DNA of 64,000 bases from Salinibacter grassmerensis (GTDB taxonomy: Bacteria > Bacteroidota > Rhodothermia > Rhodothermales > Salinibacteraceae), in NCBI RefSeq assembly GCF_947077765.1, contig NZ_CAMTTF010000002.1, forward strand, positions 1 to 64,000. The letters run 5' to 3'. Under the pieces are notes generated by a model. The model ran no database searches and was not told the DNA's origin. It worked only from the letters and a program-made list of their open reading frames with translations. The translations under genes and the position numbers were made by a program. Positions 53,701 to 60,534 of the stretch are shown in pieces; positions within the stretch are counted from its first letter, which is position 1; each line of letters opens with the position of its first letter.

Positions 53701-55431
53701 GCCACCCTGAGCATGGGATGGACCGACCGGCCGTGGCTCAACTGGGTCGACCTGCAGGACGTCTCCTACCAATCGTCGTTTCAGTGGTCGAACGGGCCGC
53801 AGGAAAGCCTGCAGGGCGCCAGCGTCCGGAACTCCCTCACGCTGCGCACGGGGGCGACCCTGCGGCCCAACCGGGTGTGGGAGCGGTTTGGGTTCTTTGA
53901 GCGGCTGAAGGAGGCGCAGCGCCAGTCGGGCCAAGATGATCGTGGGGACGGTGGCGATGGACGGTCCGCCGGGGCGAACGGGGACGAGCGGGACGAGGGA
54001 GGGGACGGAGAGGCGTCGGAGGACGACGGCCTAGATTGGGAGGACGTCCCCCTCCCGAGTCCCACGGGGGTACTGCGGGGACTGGCCCTCATGGTGCTCG
54101 ATATCAACGACTTTAGCGTCAACTACAACGGCGACTGGAGCGCCCGCTCCTCCAACATAGGAAGCTTGAATTCGGACTCGACGGACGTAGATGTGCACTA
54201 CCGCCTGTTTGACGCGGTGCGAGGAGACGGACCGTCGGTCGGCTACCGGCTCGGGCTCGAACGCTCCATCGGCCCGGGAGAGCGTGTGCTGGACTCGCGG
54301 TTTCAGGTGTCGGACGCCCTCAGCAACACCCACCGCTTGGAGGGGCGCACTGCCCTGAGCCCGAGCCCGTCCTTCCAGATCGACCTGAGCTGGAACGTGG
54401 AGTGGCGCACCCAGACCGATCGGACCTTCCGAACAGGCAACGGCGAAGACGGCGGCGGAGGGCAAGACGGGCCCTTCACGACCGAGAGCGGCGACAATTC
54501 GGCGTCGGTGTGGGGCTTCGGGTCCGTGGTGTCGCTTGTGGAAGAGCAGGCTCGTCGACTGTCGGAGGGGAGTGGATCCGGAGAGGCGCTCCCCGCCGAC
54601 GAGGTGCCCCTTACCAACGCCTCCGTCGCGGATGACTTCAAATCGGCCTACCTGACCGGGGGCGGGAGCGTGGGGGCACACGGGTTCGCGCCGTTTCCCC
54701 TGCCCGGCTGGAATGTCCGCTACTCGGGGCTGGCCGACTGGCCCCTGCTCGGCCGCATTATGGAAAGCGCGTCCCTCCGCCACAGCTATAACGCGGAGTA
54801 TCGATCCAGCTATTCGACCGACACGCGGGCCGGCGGCGAAGAAGAGGCCCCGAGTGGACAGACGTTTCTGAATCCGGAGTTCAAGGTCGGGTCGTCCCGC
54901 GTCAGTGAGCAGTTTCGGCCGCTCCTCGGGGTCAGCATCACCTGGCCCGGCAACCTGGAGACGAGCGTCGAGTGGAGCAAGCAGACCGAGACGTACCTTC
55001 GCACGGCGAACCTGAAGGTCGAAGAGGTGCAGACGAATCAGCTCTCCGGGAGCGTCTCCTACCGGAAGCAGGGGATACGCATTCCTGTACTCGGGCTTGG
55101 GCGCCTCGAAAACCAGATCCGGTTTTCGCTTACCGTGTCCCGGTCGGTCAACGACGAGCGGAGCTACAACCTGCGCGGGGCGCTCGCAGACGTTGACGCA
55201 GGGGGATCGGTCGATCCGAGCCAGGTGACCGATCCGACCAACGACTACGTTCAGGTCCGAAAGCAGACGACCCGCATCCAGGTGACCCCCGAGCTCACCT
55301 ATAGGCTTAGCGACCGGGTCACGGGGGAGCTGCTGGTCGAGTACGAACGGTTCAACGGCGACAACCGGCAGCCCTCTTACACACGCGTCAATGGGGGCTT
55401 CAACGTTAGCGTAAGCATCTCACAAAACTAA
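47710..55431 (+). CDS. sprA: SprA: type 9 secretion / gliding motility outer-membrane translocon
   Basis: A giant 2573-residue outer-membrane protein. ATG 47710 gives a signal peptide (MLTTVLFLIGGLFGDGPSAR, then AQ) and sits 9 bp after GAGGGAGGGG. A TTG at 47587 would add 41 residues that bury the signal. SprA features include QINVDWDTQSQFDYQNQVKL, ILQSVEAGNVSMQTPSQLIS (near residue 283), SLFGIKSEFQFGNLSLTTIA, and GVSYIDDFEGFENTFSLREQ (near residue 894). Long stretches of alternating beta strands form the barrel; SprA is the 36-strand T9SS translocon in Flavobacterium. An acidic Gly/Asp-rich loop lies near residues 2080-2110. No other T9SS gene lies in this window. Confidence 0.95.
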   Translation: MLTTVLFLIGGLFGDGPSARAQEGPPPDTTAPDTARRVPVLDSERPSPLSEDSTTTLDRAGGVRGTESRSLSAPSPPPDTGVVGRYLPARRERSVRLFARTSPFLGPRAPTADARSVTLDSTQNRYVLTGSTHRPESVGMDEDAYRRERYRANLRENWRTLAEQRQQEDTRGGFGVNMVVPGGRESAFSTVFGKPQVDLRVNGQADINAGFKYRKSDQQVNVTGNASQLNPDFKQDLRLGITGTIGDKLQINVDWDTQSQFDYQNQVKLDYTGYEDEILQSVEAGNVSMQTPSQLISGGQSLFGIKSEFQFGNLSLTTIASQQEGQSNSLSIEGGAQETEFDLKPTDYDENRHFFLGYYFRNNWNRAHEDPTTIRTFEGFDEITEVEVWKITQRVGSQANTRQAVAVVDLGESAQLVSQANGYTETLLPVPDEDQYGEADLEALRDGEQRASSYLSDPAAMEQPLDTQQDLHSGEFKRLTRGQDYRIDSRLGFLSLQQRLRPDEALAVAFRYRTNDGTVRTVGDFTQGGTTGGINADRLVVKLLRPTDPVAPGQDGTVNPAAWFLQLRNVYDLSGRDFSPENFELDVEYQASGQGARTTLPDVAGQTTLLQVLGLDRVDQNGAPSPDDQFDFLPQTINADQGLLYFPYLQPFGGRILDAASQNGSQAAGEPFAFENLYTKKKANARKEDTQKDVYRIRGAYTGGAQQFYDLEAFTGLVEGSVEVTSGGQTLQEGVDYRVDYQGGTVNITNESYLTAGRDIKIDYEENSLTNIQKKTLLGARADWSMRDQFSLGGTVMRLSQQSPVDKFRIGQEPIQNTIWGLNGSMDLQPQWITEAVDALPLVQTRAESQLSVSGEFAQLRPGHTTTDAYERTVDRVEGSETDQYASDERNGVSYIDDFEGFENTFSLREQPGAWQVSAAPDSTADAAPLDGEVPGTYEDNRRRTHWRGRLGWYRLNENVLESIGTAGGGEATELIDTDEVFVGRDTRGEANPTLRTLDLHFNPWQRGPYNYTERLADFFREPQKVWGGITRSLPEGYTDFSVQNVEFVELIVKVYPENGEVTDGARLFVDLGTISEDVVPNQRIDMEDGLSLNFNEADLGDLSRIPNAEPGGGIDLRGRRTQDLGLDGLVSYTDGTYDERLLERSFYAGFVEYADSLRGSIGQLGLTPAQRQRLRAEIARTAEDPSADDYHFYENDRFFEASEFFPDGASVQQRLSWYQSGHELNGFESQNELAEDASVKRGVSRSPDREALDGVGSQINIDNNYFQYAVPLGNLDQRASTDQGPTDYVVSRVGQEEDWYKVRIPVQDFTRQVGSIENFDDIKSIRLWTTGHKAPVTMRFASLELVGSQWRASEPVAQQPVQENSVVDAGAGELRVASINNEEDLSYEPPAGAVVGQNRTSRGVQQQNREQALLLNVDQLAPGRQRGVFKTFGQGLDLLKYSNLRMYTHLHGSSSSGQVKDRLREHLRLFVRLGSGETGNYYEYEQPLDPGDVPMAEGSQNLWPEEFEMNLVLERLNRLKLLRDQSGVATDSSFSSNDVNLDVGDFAPPETVLRVRGTPSLQNVQTVVVGVRHATAPEENPPVLQDFEVWLNELRVSGFDEQKGWAANASASLDLADFASVEGSFQRRTDGFGALSSTLSEREQSDNTSWNVRANLNLDSFLPADQGWRIPVTMQVQSNRTTPRFDPNRGDVEIQSVVRQFDAVPDSTLESRYSSQYGDLGTEEIRRRLKDSVRTAAETRSLRRTMTADVSKQGSDSWWLQKTVDGLSLSFSYLDQSRRNPQSQLNDRWSWTGDVQYQLSFGQPRTVDPFGFLPDAPVLGTLAGLSFNYVPRSLSFSMSADREARTTRSRPSGLRSTRSQPYRIAYPLREQQQFDHRRNFSLQYDPFGFLSLSFDTNTRQNFDDAASRNQTNVIINGESVRDTVLTDIGIPRDSTADFFDSLGDYGLDGRDITAADEGETVFFESRLFRRSELDVFRDLLVGRVSPRTNNYQHRFSATLSMGWTDRPWLNWVDLQDVSYQSSFQWSNGPQESLQGASVRNSLTLRTGATLRPNRVWERFGFFERLKEAQRQSGQDDRGDGGDGRSAGANGDERDEGGDGEASEDDGLDWEDVPLPSPTGVLRGLALMVLDINDFSVNYNGDWSARSSNIGSLNSDSTDVDVHYRLFDAVRGDGPSVGYRLGLERSIGPGERVLDSRFQVSDALSNTHRLEGRTALSPSPSFQIDLSWNVEWRTQTDRTFRTGNGEDGGGGQDGPFTTESGDNSASVWGFGSVVSLVEEQARRLSEGSGSGEALPADEVPLTNASVADDFKSAYLTGGGSVGAHGFAPFPLPGWNVRYSGLADWPLLGRIMESASLRHSYNAEYRSSYSTDTRAGGEEEAPSGQTFLNPEFKVGSSRVSEQFRPLLGVSITWPGNLETSVEWSKQTETYLRTANLKVEEVQTNQLSGSVSYRKQGIRIPVLGLGRLENQIRFSLTVSRSVNDERSYNLRGALADVDAGGSVDPSQVTDPTNDYVQVRKQTTRIQVTPELTYRLSDRVTGELLVEYERFNGDNRQPSYTRVNGGFNVSVSISQN

Positions 55432-55469
55432 GTCCCTCAACAAAACCAGGCCGGGTGTGCCAAGTACGG

Positions 55470-55497
55470 TTGGGGCCTACGAAGCGTCCCATATACT
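55470..55497 (+). promoter_or_regulatory. Possible promoter for lipB
   Basis: TTGGGG (55470-55475), 16-bp spacer, TATACT (55492-55497), 15 bp before the lipB ATG. The -10 is good (5/6), the -35 modest, and the short distance to the ATG would give a near-leaderless transcript. Confidence 0.4.
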
Positions 55498-55512
55498 GCC
55501 CTGTCCGCAGAG

Positions 55513-56283
55513 ATGTCGTCGTCCGCTCAGAACGAGATTGTTGCGTGCCACCTTGGCCGGGTCTCCTACGAGCAGGCGCAGGCCCTGCAGGGGCGGGTCC
55601 AAGAGCGCCTCATCGCGGCGAAACGGGCCGATCCGCCGGAGTCGGAGCCTCACGTGCTACTTCTGCTGGAGCATCCCCCGGTCTATACCCTCGGCAAGAG
55701 TGGGGAGGCAGAGAACCTGCTCGTGTCACAGGAACGGCTCGAAGAAGTCGGGGCCACGTTTCACCGCATCGGGCGTGGGGGCGATGTCACCTTCCACGGT
55801 CCCGGTCAGCTGGTGGGGTATCCACTGTTCGACCTCGATCGTTTCTTTACCGACCTGGGCCGGTACCTGCGTACGCTTGAGGAGGCGATCATCCGTACCT
55901 GTGCCGAGTATGGCGTGACGGGCACGCGAGTGGACGGGCGGACCGGGGTATGGGTTGGGCCCGACGAGCGGGGACTGGAGCGCAAAATCTGCGCGATGGG
56001 GGTCCGCTGCAGCCGGTGGGTAACGATGCACGGCTTCGCTCTCAACGTGACCACCGACCTCGACTACTTCGACCACATCGTGCCGTGTGGCATCGACGAC
56101 CGCGGCGTCACGTCGCTGGCGGCGGAGACCGACGCGTCGGGGACGGTAGACGATGTGTGTGGACCCGTGACGGAGCATTTTTCTGCCCTGTTCGACGCGG
56201 AGGTGACGACGCGTCACGGTGCCGATGCCCGGTCGTTTCTGAGGGAGCTTACAGGAGAACGCGTCGAAGCACCTCGGCAGTAG
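55513..56283 (+). CDS. lipB: Octanoyltransferase LipB
   Basis: A 256-residue lipoate-biosynthesis enzyme that transfers octanoyl from ACP to lipoyl domains. Family segments: [60 protein letters not shown], and [20 protein letters not shown] followed by the catalytic Cys (C192, PCGI). The conserved Lys lies in ERKICAMG. Length is somewhat longer than E. coli LipB. It is transcribed after sprA but has its own promoter candidate. Confidence 0.95.
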   Translation: MSSSAQNEIVACHLGRVSYEQAQALQGRVQERLIAAKRADPPESEPHVLLLLEHPPVYTLGKSGEAENLLVSQERLEEVGATFHRIGRGGDVTFHGPGQLVGYPLFDLDRFFTDLGRYLRTLEEAIIRTCAEYGVTGTRVDGRTGVWVGPDERGLERKICAMGVRCSRWVTMHGFALNVTTDLDYFDHIVPCGIDDRGVTSLAAETDASGTVDDVCGPVTEHFSALFDAEVTTRHGADARSFLRELTGERVEAPRQ

Positions 56284-56302
56284 GAGGTTATTCCACCGCA
56301 GA

Positions 56303-56325
56303 GGCCCCATCCACCGCCTGGGGCC
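56303..56325. terminator. Hairpin between convergent lipB and zinc-ribbon gene
   Basis: GGCCCC (56303-56308), 11-base loop, GGGGCC (56320-56325). It sits in the 85-bp convergent spacer and may serve both strands. No U-tract. Confidence 0.4.
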
Positions 56326-56368
56326 CGTGTGGGGTCCCTCAGCCGCGCAGCTGCGACCCGCGATGTTC

Positions 56369-56614
56369 TCATTCCGTCGGGGCCGCCTCTTTGCCCTCGG
56401 TTATTGCGTCCACGTCTACGGGCGGCAGGTCGTGGTACCAGTCGTGGTGGGGGGACCACTCACCACATGCGTGGCATTGCGTTTCGCGCCACACCGTGCC
56501 GCACTCGGGGCACTGGCCCTGCGTGTCGAACGTGTGCCAGGAATGCCCACACTCACAGATCCACGTTGCACTCGACGGGGGCTCCCATTCGCACTTGGGG
56601 CAGTAAATCTCCAT
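56369..56614 (-). CDS. Small multi-zinc-ribbon protein
   Basis: An 81-residue protein with eight cysteines: C5/C8 (CPKC), C20/C22 (CEC), C35/C38 (CPEC), C47/C50 (CHAC). The spacing suggests two interleaved zinc ribbons, with additional His in GHSWHTF and SPHHDWYHD. The C-terminal tail is acidic. I do not recognise a characterised function; relatives are small conserved hypothetical proteins. The Cys pattern on an otherwise clean reading frame argues that it is a real gene. Confidence 0.75.
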   Translation of the reverse strand: MEIYCPKCEWEPPSSATWICECGHSWHTFDTQGQCPECGTVWRETQCHACGEWSPHHDWYHDLPPVDVDAITEGKEAAPTE

Positions 56615-56656
56615 GGCGCGGGGGATGTGGAACGGAAATGAGGAAGCGGGTTCTGG

Positions 56657-56685
56657 TTGACAAGGCCGTCGCCGGTGAATACCCT
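56657..56685 (+). promoter_or_regulatory. Sigma-70-type promoter upstream of acidic protein
   Basis: TTGACA (56657-56662), 17-bp spacer, TACCCT (56680-56685). Perfect -35 and 4/6 -10 at ideal spacing, about 145 bp before the ATG at 56831. Confidence 0.55.
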
Positions 56686-56830
56686 ACTGCCGATGTACGC
56701 CGTGAGCCGTGCGCTGTGAAGCGCCCTCAAGGGCGGCGTACTGCAGGGCGCACGCGTCGCTCCTCACGCGTCACGGTCCGCGGCGCACGCATCCATCGCC
56801 TTACTTCTCTCCTTGCTTCGCTCCTCCACC

Positions 56831-57190
56831 ATGCCGATGTTTGATGCCGACAACTTCACCACGCGTCTTCTCGCCGAGTCGCTGTTCTACGATATCGAGT
56901 ACGGCCTCGTGGGGAGCGTAAGCCTCGTCGATGCGGAGGCGGAGCGGGAGCTCTACCTTGCATCCTTCATGCCGGACGACGGGACGTACCTGGTGGAGGA
57001 GGCGACGGCGTGGGAGAGCGAGCCGACGCTGGACGAGGACACGGACGTGGCCTACGCCCTCGCCGTCGACAGCGACGTGCATGGGCGCTACGAGGTGCCG
57101 GAGGCCGCGGCGCAGTCGCTCCTGGAGCTGGCCCGTGAGCACGACCTCCTGCCGAGCGTCACCGTGCTGTTCGAAGACGAAGAACTGTGA
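56831..57190 (+). CDS. Small acidic hypothetical protein
   Basis: A 119-residue, very acidic soluble protein (MPMFDADNFTTRLLAESLFY, then SLVDAEAERELYLASFMPDD, ending VTVLFEDEEL). Predicted alternating helices and strands; no TM, signal or Cys. I do not recognise the family. The reading frame has the strong D/E bias of genuine genes here and a promoter candidate at 56657-56685. It is convergent with the DUF423 gene. Confidence 0.65.
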   Translation: MPMFDADNFTTRLLAESLFYDIEYGLVGSVSLVDAEAERELYLASFMPDDGTYLVEEATAWESEPTLDEDTDVAYALAVDSDVHGRYEVPEAAAQSLLELAREHDLLPSVTVLFEDEEL

Positions 57191-57226
57191 TGGTGGGCGG
57201 GCGCACGGATGCGGAGTTCAGTTCCG

Positions 57227-57598
57227 CTATCCCCCCGTGAGCGTCGCCCACGCCAGCAGGGTCCAGCCCATGATGAAGGCAACGCCCCCGAGCGGGGTAA
57301 TTGCGCCGAGCCAGCCCGTGTCGCTGAGGACGAGCACGTACAGGCTGCCCGAGAAGACCACGATGCCGGCGACGAAGCAGTAGCCGGCCCAGTGTAGGGA
57401 TGGCCCCCAGCCCTGCGCGGCGGCCCAGCCCACGAAGAGGAGGGCCAGGGCGTGGTACATCTGATACTGCACCCCCGTCCGGAAGGTCTCGATTCGCTCC
57501 GGCGACACCCGCCCTTCGAGGCCATGCGCACCGAAGGCCCCGAGAACAACGGCCATGCCGGCCGCGATGGCACCAAGTCCAAAAAACACACGGGGCAT
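57227..57598 (-). CDS. DUF423 family membrane protein
   Basis: A 123-residue protein with four TM helices. The family pattern is FFGLGAIAAGMAVVLGAFGA, HGLEGRVSPERIETFRTGVQ, YQMYHALALLFVGWA, then FSGSLYVLVLSDTGWLGAIT and PLGGVAFIMGWTLLAW. DUF423 (YgdD-like) proteins are small inner-membrane proteins of unknown role. ATG 57598 matches the usual start. It lies 38 bp downstream of rsfS in the same direction. Confidence 0.9.
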   Translation of the reverse strand: MPRVFFGLGAIAAGMAVVLGAFGAHGLEGRVSPERIETFRTGVQYQMYHALALLFVGWAAAQGWGPSLHWAGYCFVAGIVVFSGSLYVLVLSDTGWLGAITPLGGVAFIMGWTLLAWATLTGG

Positions 57599-57636
57599 TG
57601 TCGATCGGGGCGTCACGGATGGACAGGATGGACAGG

Positions 57637-58104
57637 TTACGCCGGGTCCGAGGACTTCTGCAGAAGGTCTTGCAGGAGGTCGAGGTCCGAGGCGTCGCCG
57701 TCCTCGGGCACGATCTCCGAGTCGGCCTCCCCCCAGAGGCGATCGATGCGGTAGTGCTCCCGTTTCTCGGGGAGGAAGACGTGCGCGACCACGTCCACGT
57801 AATCGAGCACGACCCACTGGAGGTGATCCGTGCCTTCCCGCTTCCAGGGCCGCTCCCCACATGTTGCCTCCACCTGGTCTGCGATGCCGTTGGCGATGGC
57901 CTTCACCTGGAGGTCCGACTCGCCGGTGCCGAGGACGAAGAAATCCGCCATGCTACTCACCTCCCGCAGATCGATTACACTGATGTCCATCGCCCGCTTG
58001 TCGGCCATGGCGTCCACGATCCGTGCGGCGAGCACAGGGCTGGGGTTCTCGGGGGTTCGGCGGAGAGAGGGGTCTGCGGAGGATGTCTGGTCGGGGGAAG
58101 CCAT
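57637..58104 (-). CDS. rsfS: Ribosomal silencing factor RsfS
   Basis: A 155-residue protein. The core SPVLAARIVDAMADKRAMDI, SVIDLREVSSMADFFVLGTG, ESDLQVKAIANGIADQVEA and HLQWVVLDYVDVVAHVFLPE, then REHYRIDRLWGEA, is diagnostic of RsfS (Iojap), which binds L14 and blocks subunit joining under starvation. Both ends are extended with disordered and acidic residues. It is preceded by a LytR_C-domain gene on the same strand. Confidence 0.95.
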   Translation of the reverse strand: MASPDQTSSADPSLRRTPENPSPVLAARIVDAMADKRAMDISVIDLREVSSMADFFVLGTGESDLQVKAIANGIADQVEATCGERPWKREGTDHLQWVVLDYVDVVAHVFLPEKREHYRIDRLWGEADSEIVPEDGDASDLDLLQDLLQKSSDPA

Positions 58105-58163
58105 ATGGTCAGGACATTAGTGTAGGGAGTCGTGAGGGAAAACGGGTACACGCCGAATGCAGG

Positions 58164-58631
58164 CTAGGGCGTCTCCTGAAACGGACGAAGTTGTGCGTAG
58201 TCGCGGCCGAGGATCACAGAAGCATCGAGATAATATTCCGGCTTGATGTTCTGACGCACACGGGACGACGGAATACCAAGCGCCTCCGCCACGTTCCGTG
58301 CGGCCTCAGGGTTGCCGACCCGGTCGATCACGACCGACTGGTCCTGATCGAACGACGAGTGGTTGCCCACGTCGACCACGTCGAAGCCCTGGTCGCGGAG
58401 GTACTGCGTGGTCCGCTCGGCAAGGTGATCGACCCCGGCGCCGTTGCGCACCTCCACCTGAATGATCCGGCCCACCAATTGCGAGGTGTCGGAGGCGGGG
58501 CGCTCCGGGCTCGGGCCCGTAAAGACGGCTCGACTCGCAAAGGCGTACAGCAGGACCGCCGCGCCCAGTCCGGCCGCCACGAGCGCCGCGTTCAGCAGTC
58601 CGTTGGTGAAGCGGGAGGACCATTGGGCCAT
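58164..58631 (-). CDS. LytR C-terminal domain protein, membrane anchored
   Basis: A 155-residue protein with one N-terminal TM (LLNAALVAAGLGAAVLLYAF) and a LytR_C domain (IIQVEVRNGAGVDHLAERTT, QYLRDQGFDVVDVGN, VVIDRVGNPEAARNVAEALG, YYLDASVILGRDY). The LCP phosphotransferase domain that LytR_C usually follows is absent. A cell-envelope role is likely, but the substrate is unknown. It is immediately upstream of rsfS on the same strand, a neighbourhood resembling the LCP-rsfS linkage of other bacteria. Confidence 0.85.
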   Translation of the reverse strand: MAQWSSRFTNGLLNAALVAAGLGAAVLLYAFASRAVFTGPSPERPASDTSQLVGRIIQVEVRNGAGVDHLAERTTQYLRDQGFDVVDVGNHSSFDQDQSVVIDRVGNPEAARNVAEALGIPSSRVRQNIKPEYYLDASVILGRDYAQLRPFQETP

Positions 58632-58718
58632 GAGCGCCGGGGCAACCAGGCCGATCCGGTGGGAGGCCTACGTGTAGGCCGCCGTGCGCACCGATCGGCA
58701 CCGAGGGGAGAGTGTAGC

Positions 58719-59228
58719 TCAGTTCGGCAGCAGGGGAGCGGTAGAGGAAAAGGCGCTCCGCCGGTGCCGGTATCCGTACGGGCTTGCGTACCGTCCGTGC
58801 GGACTCTGCTGCACCTGGAAGTGGATTTTCATGTTGTCGGACGGCTTGTAGGCCACCTCCGCGTTGCGGAGAAAGACCTTCGCCTCCTGATTGCCAAAGG
58901 CATTGTTGCTGGCGAGCGGGTGGGACACGCCCACGTCCACTCGGGCGGCCAGATCGGAGTTGAACTGCCACATCATGGAGTTGGTGTACATGCCCGCCGA
59001 GGACGTATTGCCGCCAAACGAGGAGAACGACATCTGGTAGCTGTGGCTCATCCGGAAGTCCTCAGCCCCGAACAGGTTGCCAAGGGCATCGGTCGCGTCC
59101 GAGCCCGTGTCGTACAGCTGGGTGACGACCGAGGAGTTTTTCTGGGCCGTTTCGCGAAGCTGAGCGTGCGCCGGAGCGGTGGCGCTCAGCACAAACACGA
59201 GACACAAGAGGGGCAGAATCGTGCGCAT
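58719..59228 (-). CDS. Secreted/outer-membrane hypothetical protein
   Basis: A 169-residue protein with a clear signal peptide (MRTILPLLCLVFVLSATAPA, then HAQ). The mature part has aromatic, Ser/Asn-rich beta-like sequence (FRMSHSYQMSFSSFGGNTSS, AGMYTNSMMWQFNSDLAARV, DVGVSHPLASNNAFG, LRNAEVAYKPSDNMKIHFQV). This suggests a small outer-membrane barrel or lipid-facing protein. I do not know its function. It is divergent from tsaD. Confidence 0.75.
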   Translation of the reverse strand: MRTILPLLCLVFVLSATAPAHAQLRETAQKNSSVVTQLYDTGSDATDALGNLFGAEDFRMSHSYQMSFSSFGGNTSSAGMYTNSMMWQFNSDLAARVDVGVSHPLASNNAFGNQEAKVFLRNAEVAYKPSDNMKIHFQVQQSPHGRYASPYGYRHRRSAFSSTAPLLPN

Positions 59229-59413
59229 GAGAACTTCGTCCGTCGGTGTGGAGACGTTGCGAAGGGTAGCTCGAAGATACCCATGTGTAGTACCTCAGGG
59301 CAGCCGGTTTGTTCGCGCTTCATTCTGGGGGAGGATCCAGGCCCAGGACGGTTCGTGCGAGGGAGACAGTCAAATGCCCATGTCGATTCGGTATTGAACC
59401 CCAAAACGGCCCC

Positions 59414-60418
59414 ATGCTTGTGCTCGGGATTGAATCGTCGTGTGATGACACGGCCGCGGCCGTGTGGGACGATGGCACGGTGCGGTCAAACGTCGTGTCG
59501 TCGCAGGCGGACCTTCACGAGGACTATGGCGGTGTGGTGCCGGAGTTGGCCTCCCGCAACCACCAGCGGCTCATCGTGCCCGTCGTGCAGCGGGCCCTTG
59601 CCGAGGCGGACACGGACGCCGGTGCACTCGACGCCATTGCGGGCACCTACGGACCGGGACTGCCGGGCTCTCTTCTAGTGGGGCTCAGCTTTGCGAAGGC
59701 GTTTGCGCAGGGGCTCGACGTGCCCCTGATTGGGGTGAACCATCTGGAAGGGCACGTCCACTCGGTCGACCTGGGGCCGATCCCCCCGGACCGTCCGTTC
59801 TTGTGTCTGGTCGTATCCGGCGGCCACACCGAGCTCGTGCACGTCGGCGAGCCCTTTCAGTATGAGGTGCTCGGACGTACCCGGGATGATGCGGCCGGCG
59901 AGGCGTTTGACAAGGTCGCGCAGCTGTTTGGGCTTGGGTACCCCGGCGGCCCCGACATTGATCGGCACGCCGAGTCCGGAGACCCAGCCTTCCACGACTT
60001 TCCCCGGAGCCGGCTCGACGACTTTGACTTTTCGTTCAGCGGCCTGAAGACCTCGGTCCTCTACTACCTCCGCGACCGGTCCGACGCGGAGCGCGAGCGC
60101 CTGCTCGACGACCACCTTGATGACCTGTGCGCGTCGGTGCAGGCGGCGGTGGTGGATGTGCTCGTCGATGGCCTGCGGCGCGCCGTCGCGGAGACGGGGG
60201 TTGAGCACGTGGCCGTGGTGGGGGGCGTGGCGGCCAACGGGGCGCTGCGGCGGCGGGTGGAGGCGCTTGGGCGCGACGAGGGGGGCGATGTGTCAGTGCC
60301 CAGCCTGGCGTACTGCATGGACAACGCGGCCATGATCGCGCAGGCTGGGGCCCAGCGCCTTGCGGCCGGCCACACGAGCCCGCCAACGCTGGACGTGCAG
60401 TCGAGCCTCCAGCTGTAG
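59414..60418 (+). CDS. tsaD: tRNA N6-adenosine threonylcarbamoyltransferase TsaD
   Basis: A 334-residue Kae1/TsaD protein that transfers threonylcarbamoyl to A37 of ANN-decoding tRNAs. Motifs: VLGIESSCDDTAAAV (N-terminus), GTYGPGLPGSLLVGL, metal histidines H110 and H114 in NHLEGHVHS, LVVSGGHTELVHV, GRTRDDAAGEAFDKVA, GYPGGPDID, FSFSGLKTSVLY and VVGGVAANGALR. ATG 59414 gives the standard N-terminus. Its partners TsaB/E/C are not in the window. Confidence 0.96.
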   Translation: MLVLGIESSCDDTAAAVWDDGTVRSNVVSSQADLHEDYGGVVPELASRNHQRLIVPVVQRALAEADTDAGALDAIAGTYGPGLPGSLLVGLSFAKAFAQGLDVPLIGVNHLEGHVHSVDLGPIPPDRPFLCLVVSGGHTELVHVGEPFQYEVLGRTRDDAAGEAFDKVAQLFGLGYPGGPDIDRHAESGDPAFHDFPRSRLDDFDFSFSGLKTSVLYYLRDRSDAERERLLDDHLDDLCASVQAAVVDVLVDGLRRAVAETGVEHVAVVGGVAANGALRRRVEALGRDEGGDVSVPSLAYCMDNAAMIAQAGAQRLAAGHTSPPTLDVQSSLQL

Positions 60419-60428
60419 CCGGGGGCGA

Positions 60429-60456
60429 TTCGTCGGGCCCGAAACGAGGCGACGAA
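60429..60456 (+). terminator. Hairpin after tsaD
   Basis: TTCGTCG (60429-60435), 14-base loop, CGACGAA (60450-60456), a perfect 7-bp stem 10 bp after the tsaD stop. No U-tract. Confidence 0.4.
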
Positions 60457-60534
60457 GGGGAAGTATCTCTGGTTTGCCACTGCTGCCCTGGACGGTGGAT
60501 CCTCGTCTGATCTGTCATTTCCTCACTGTTTTCC

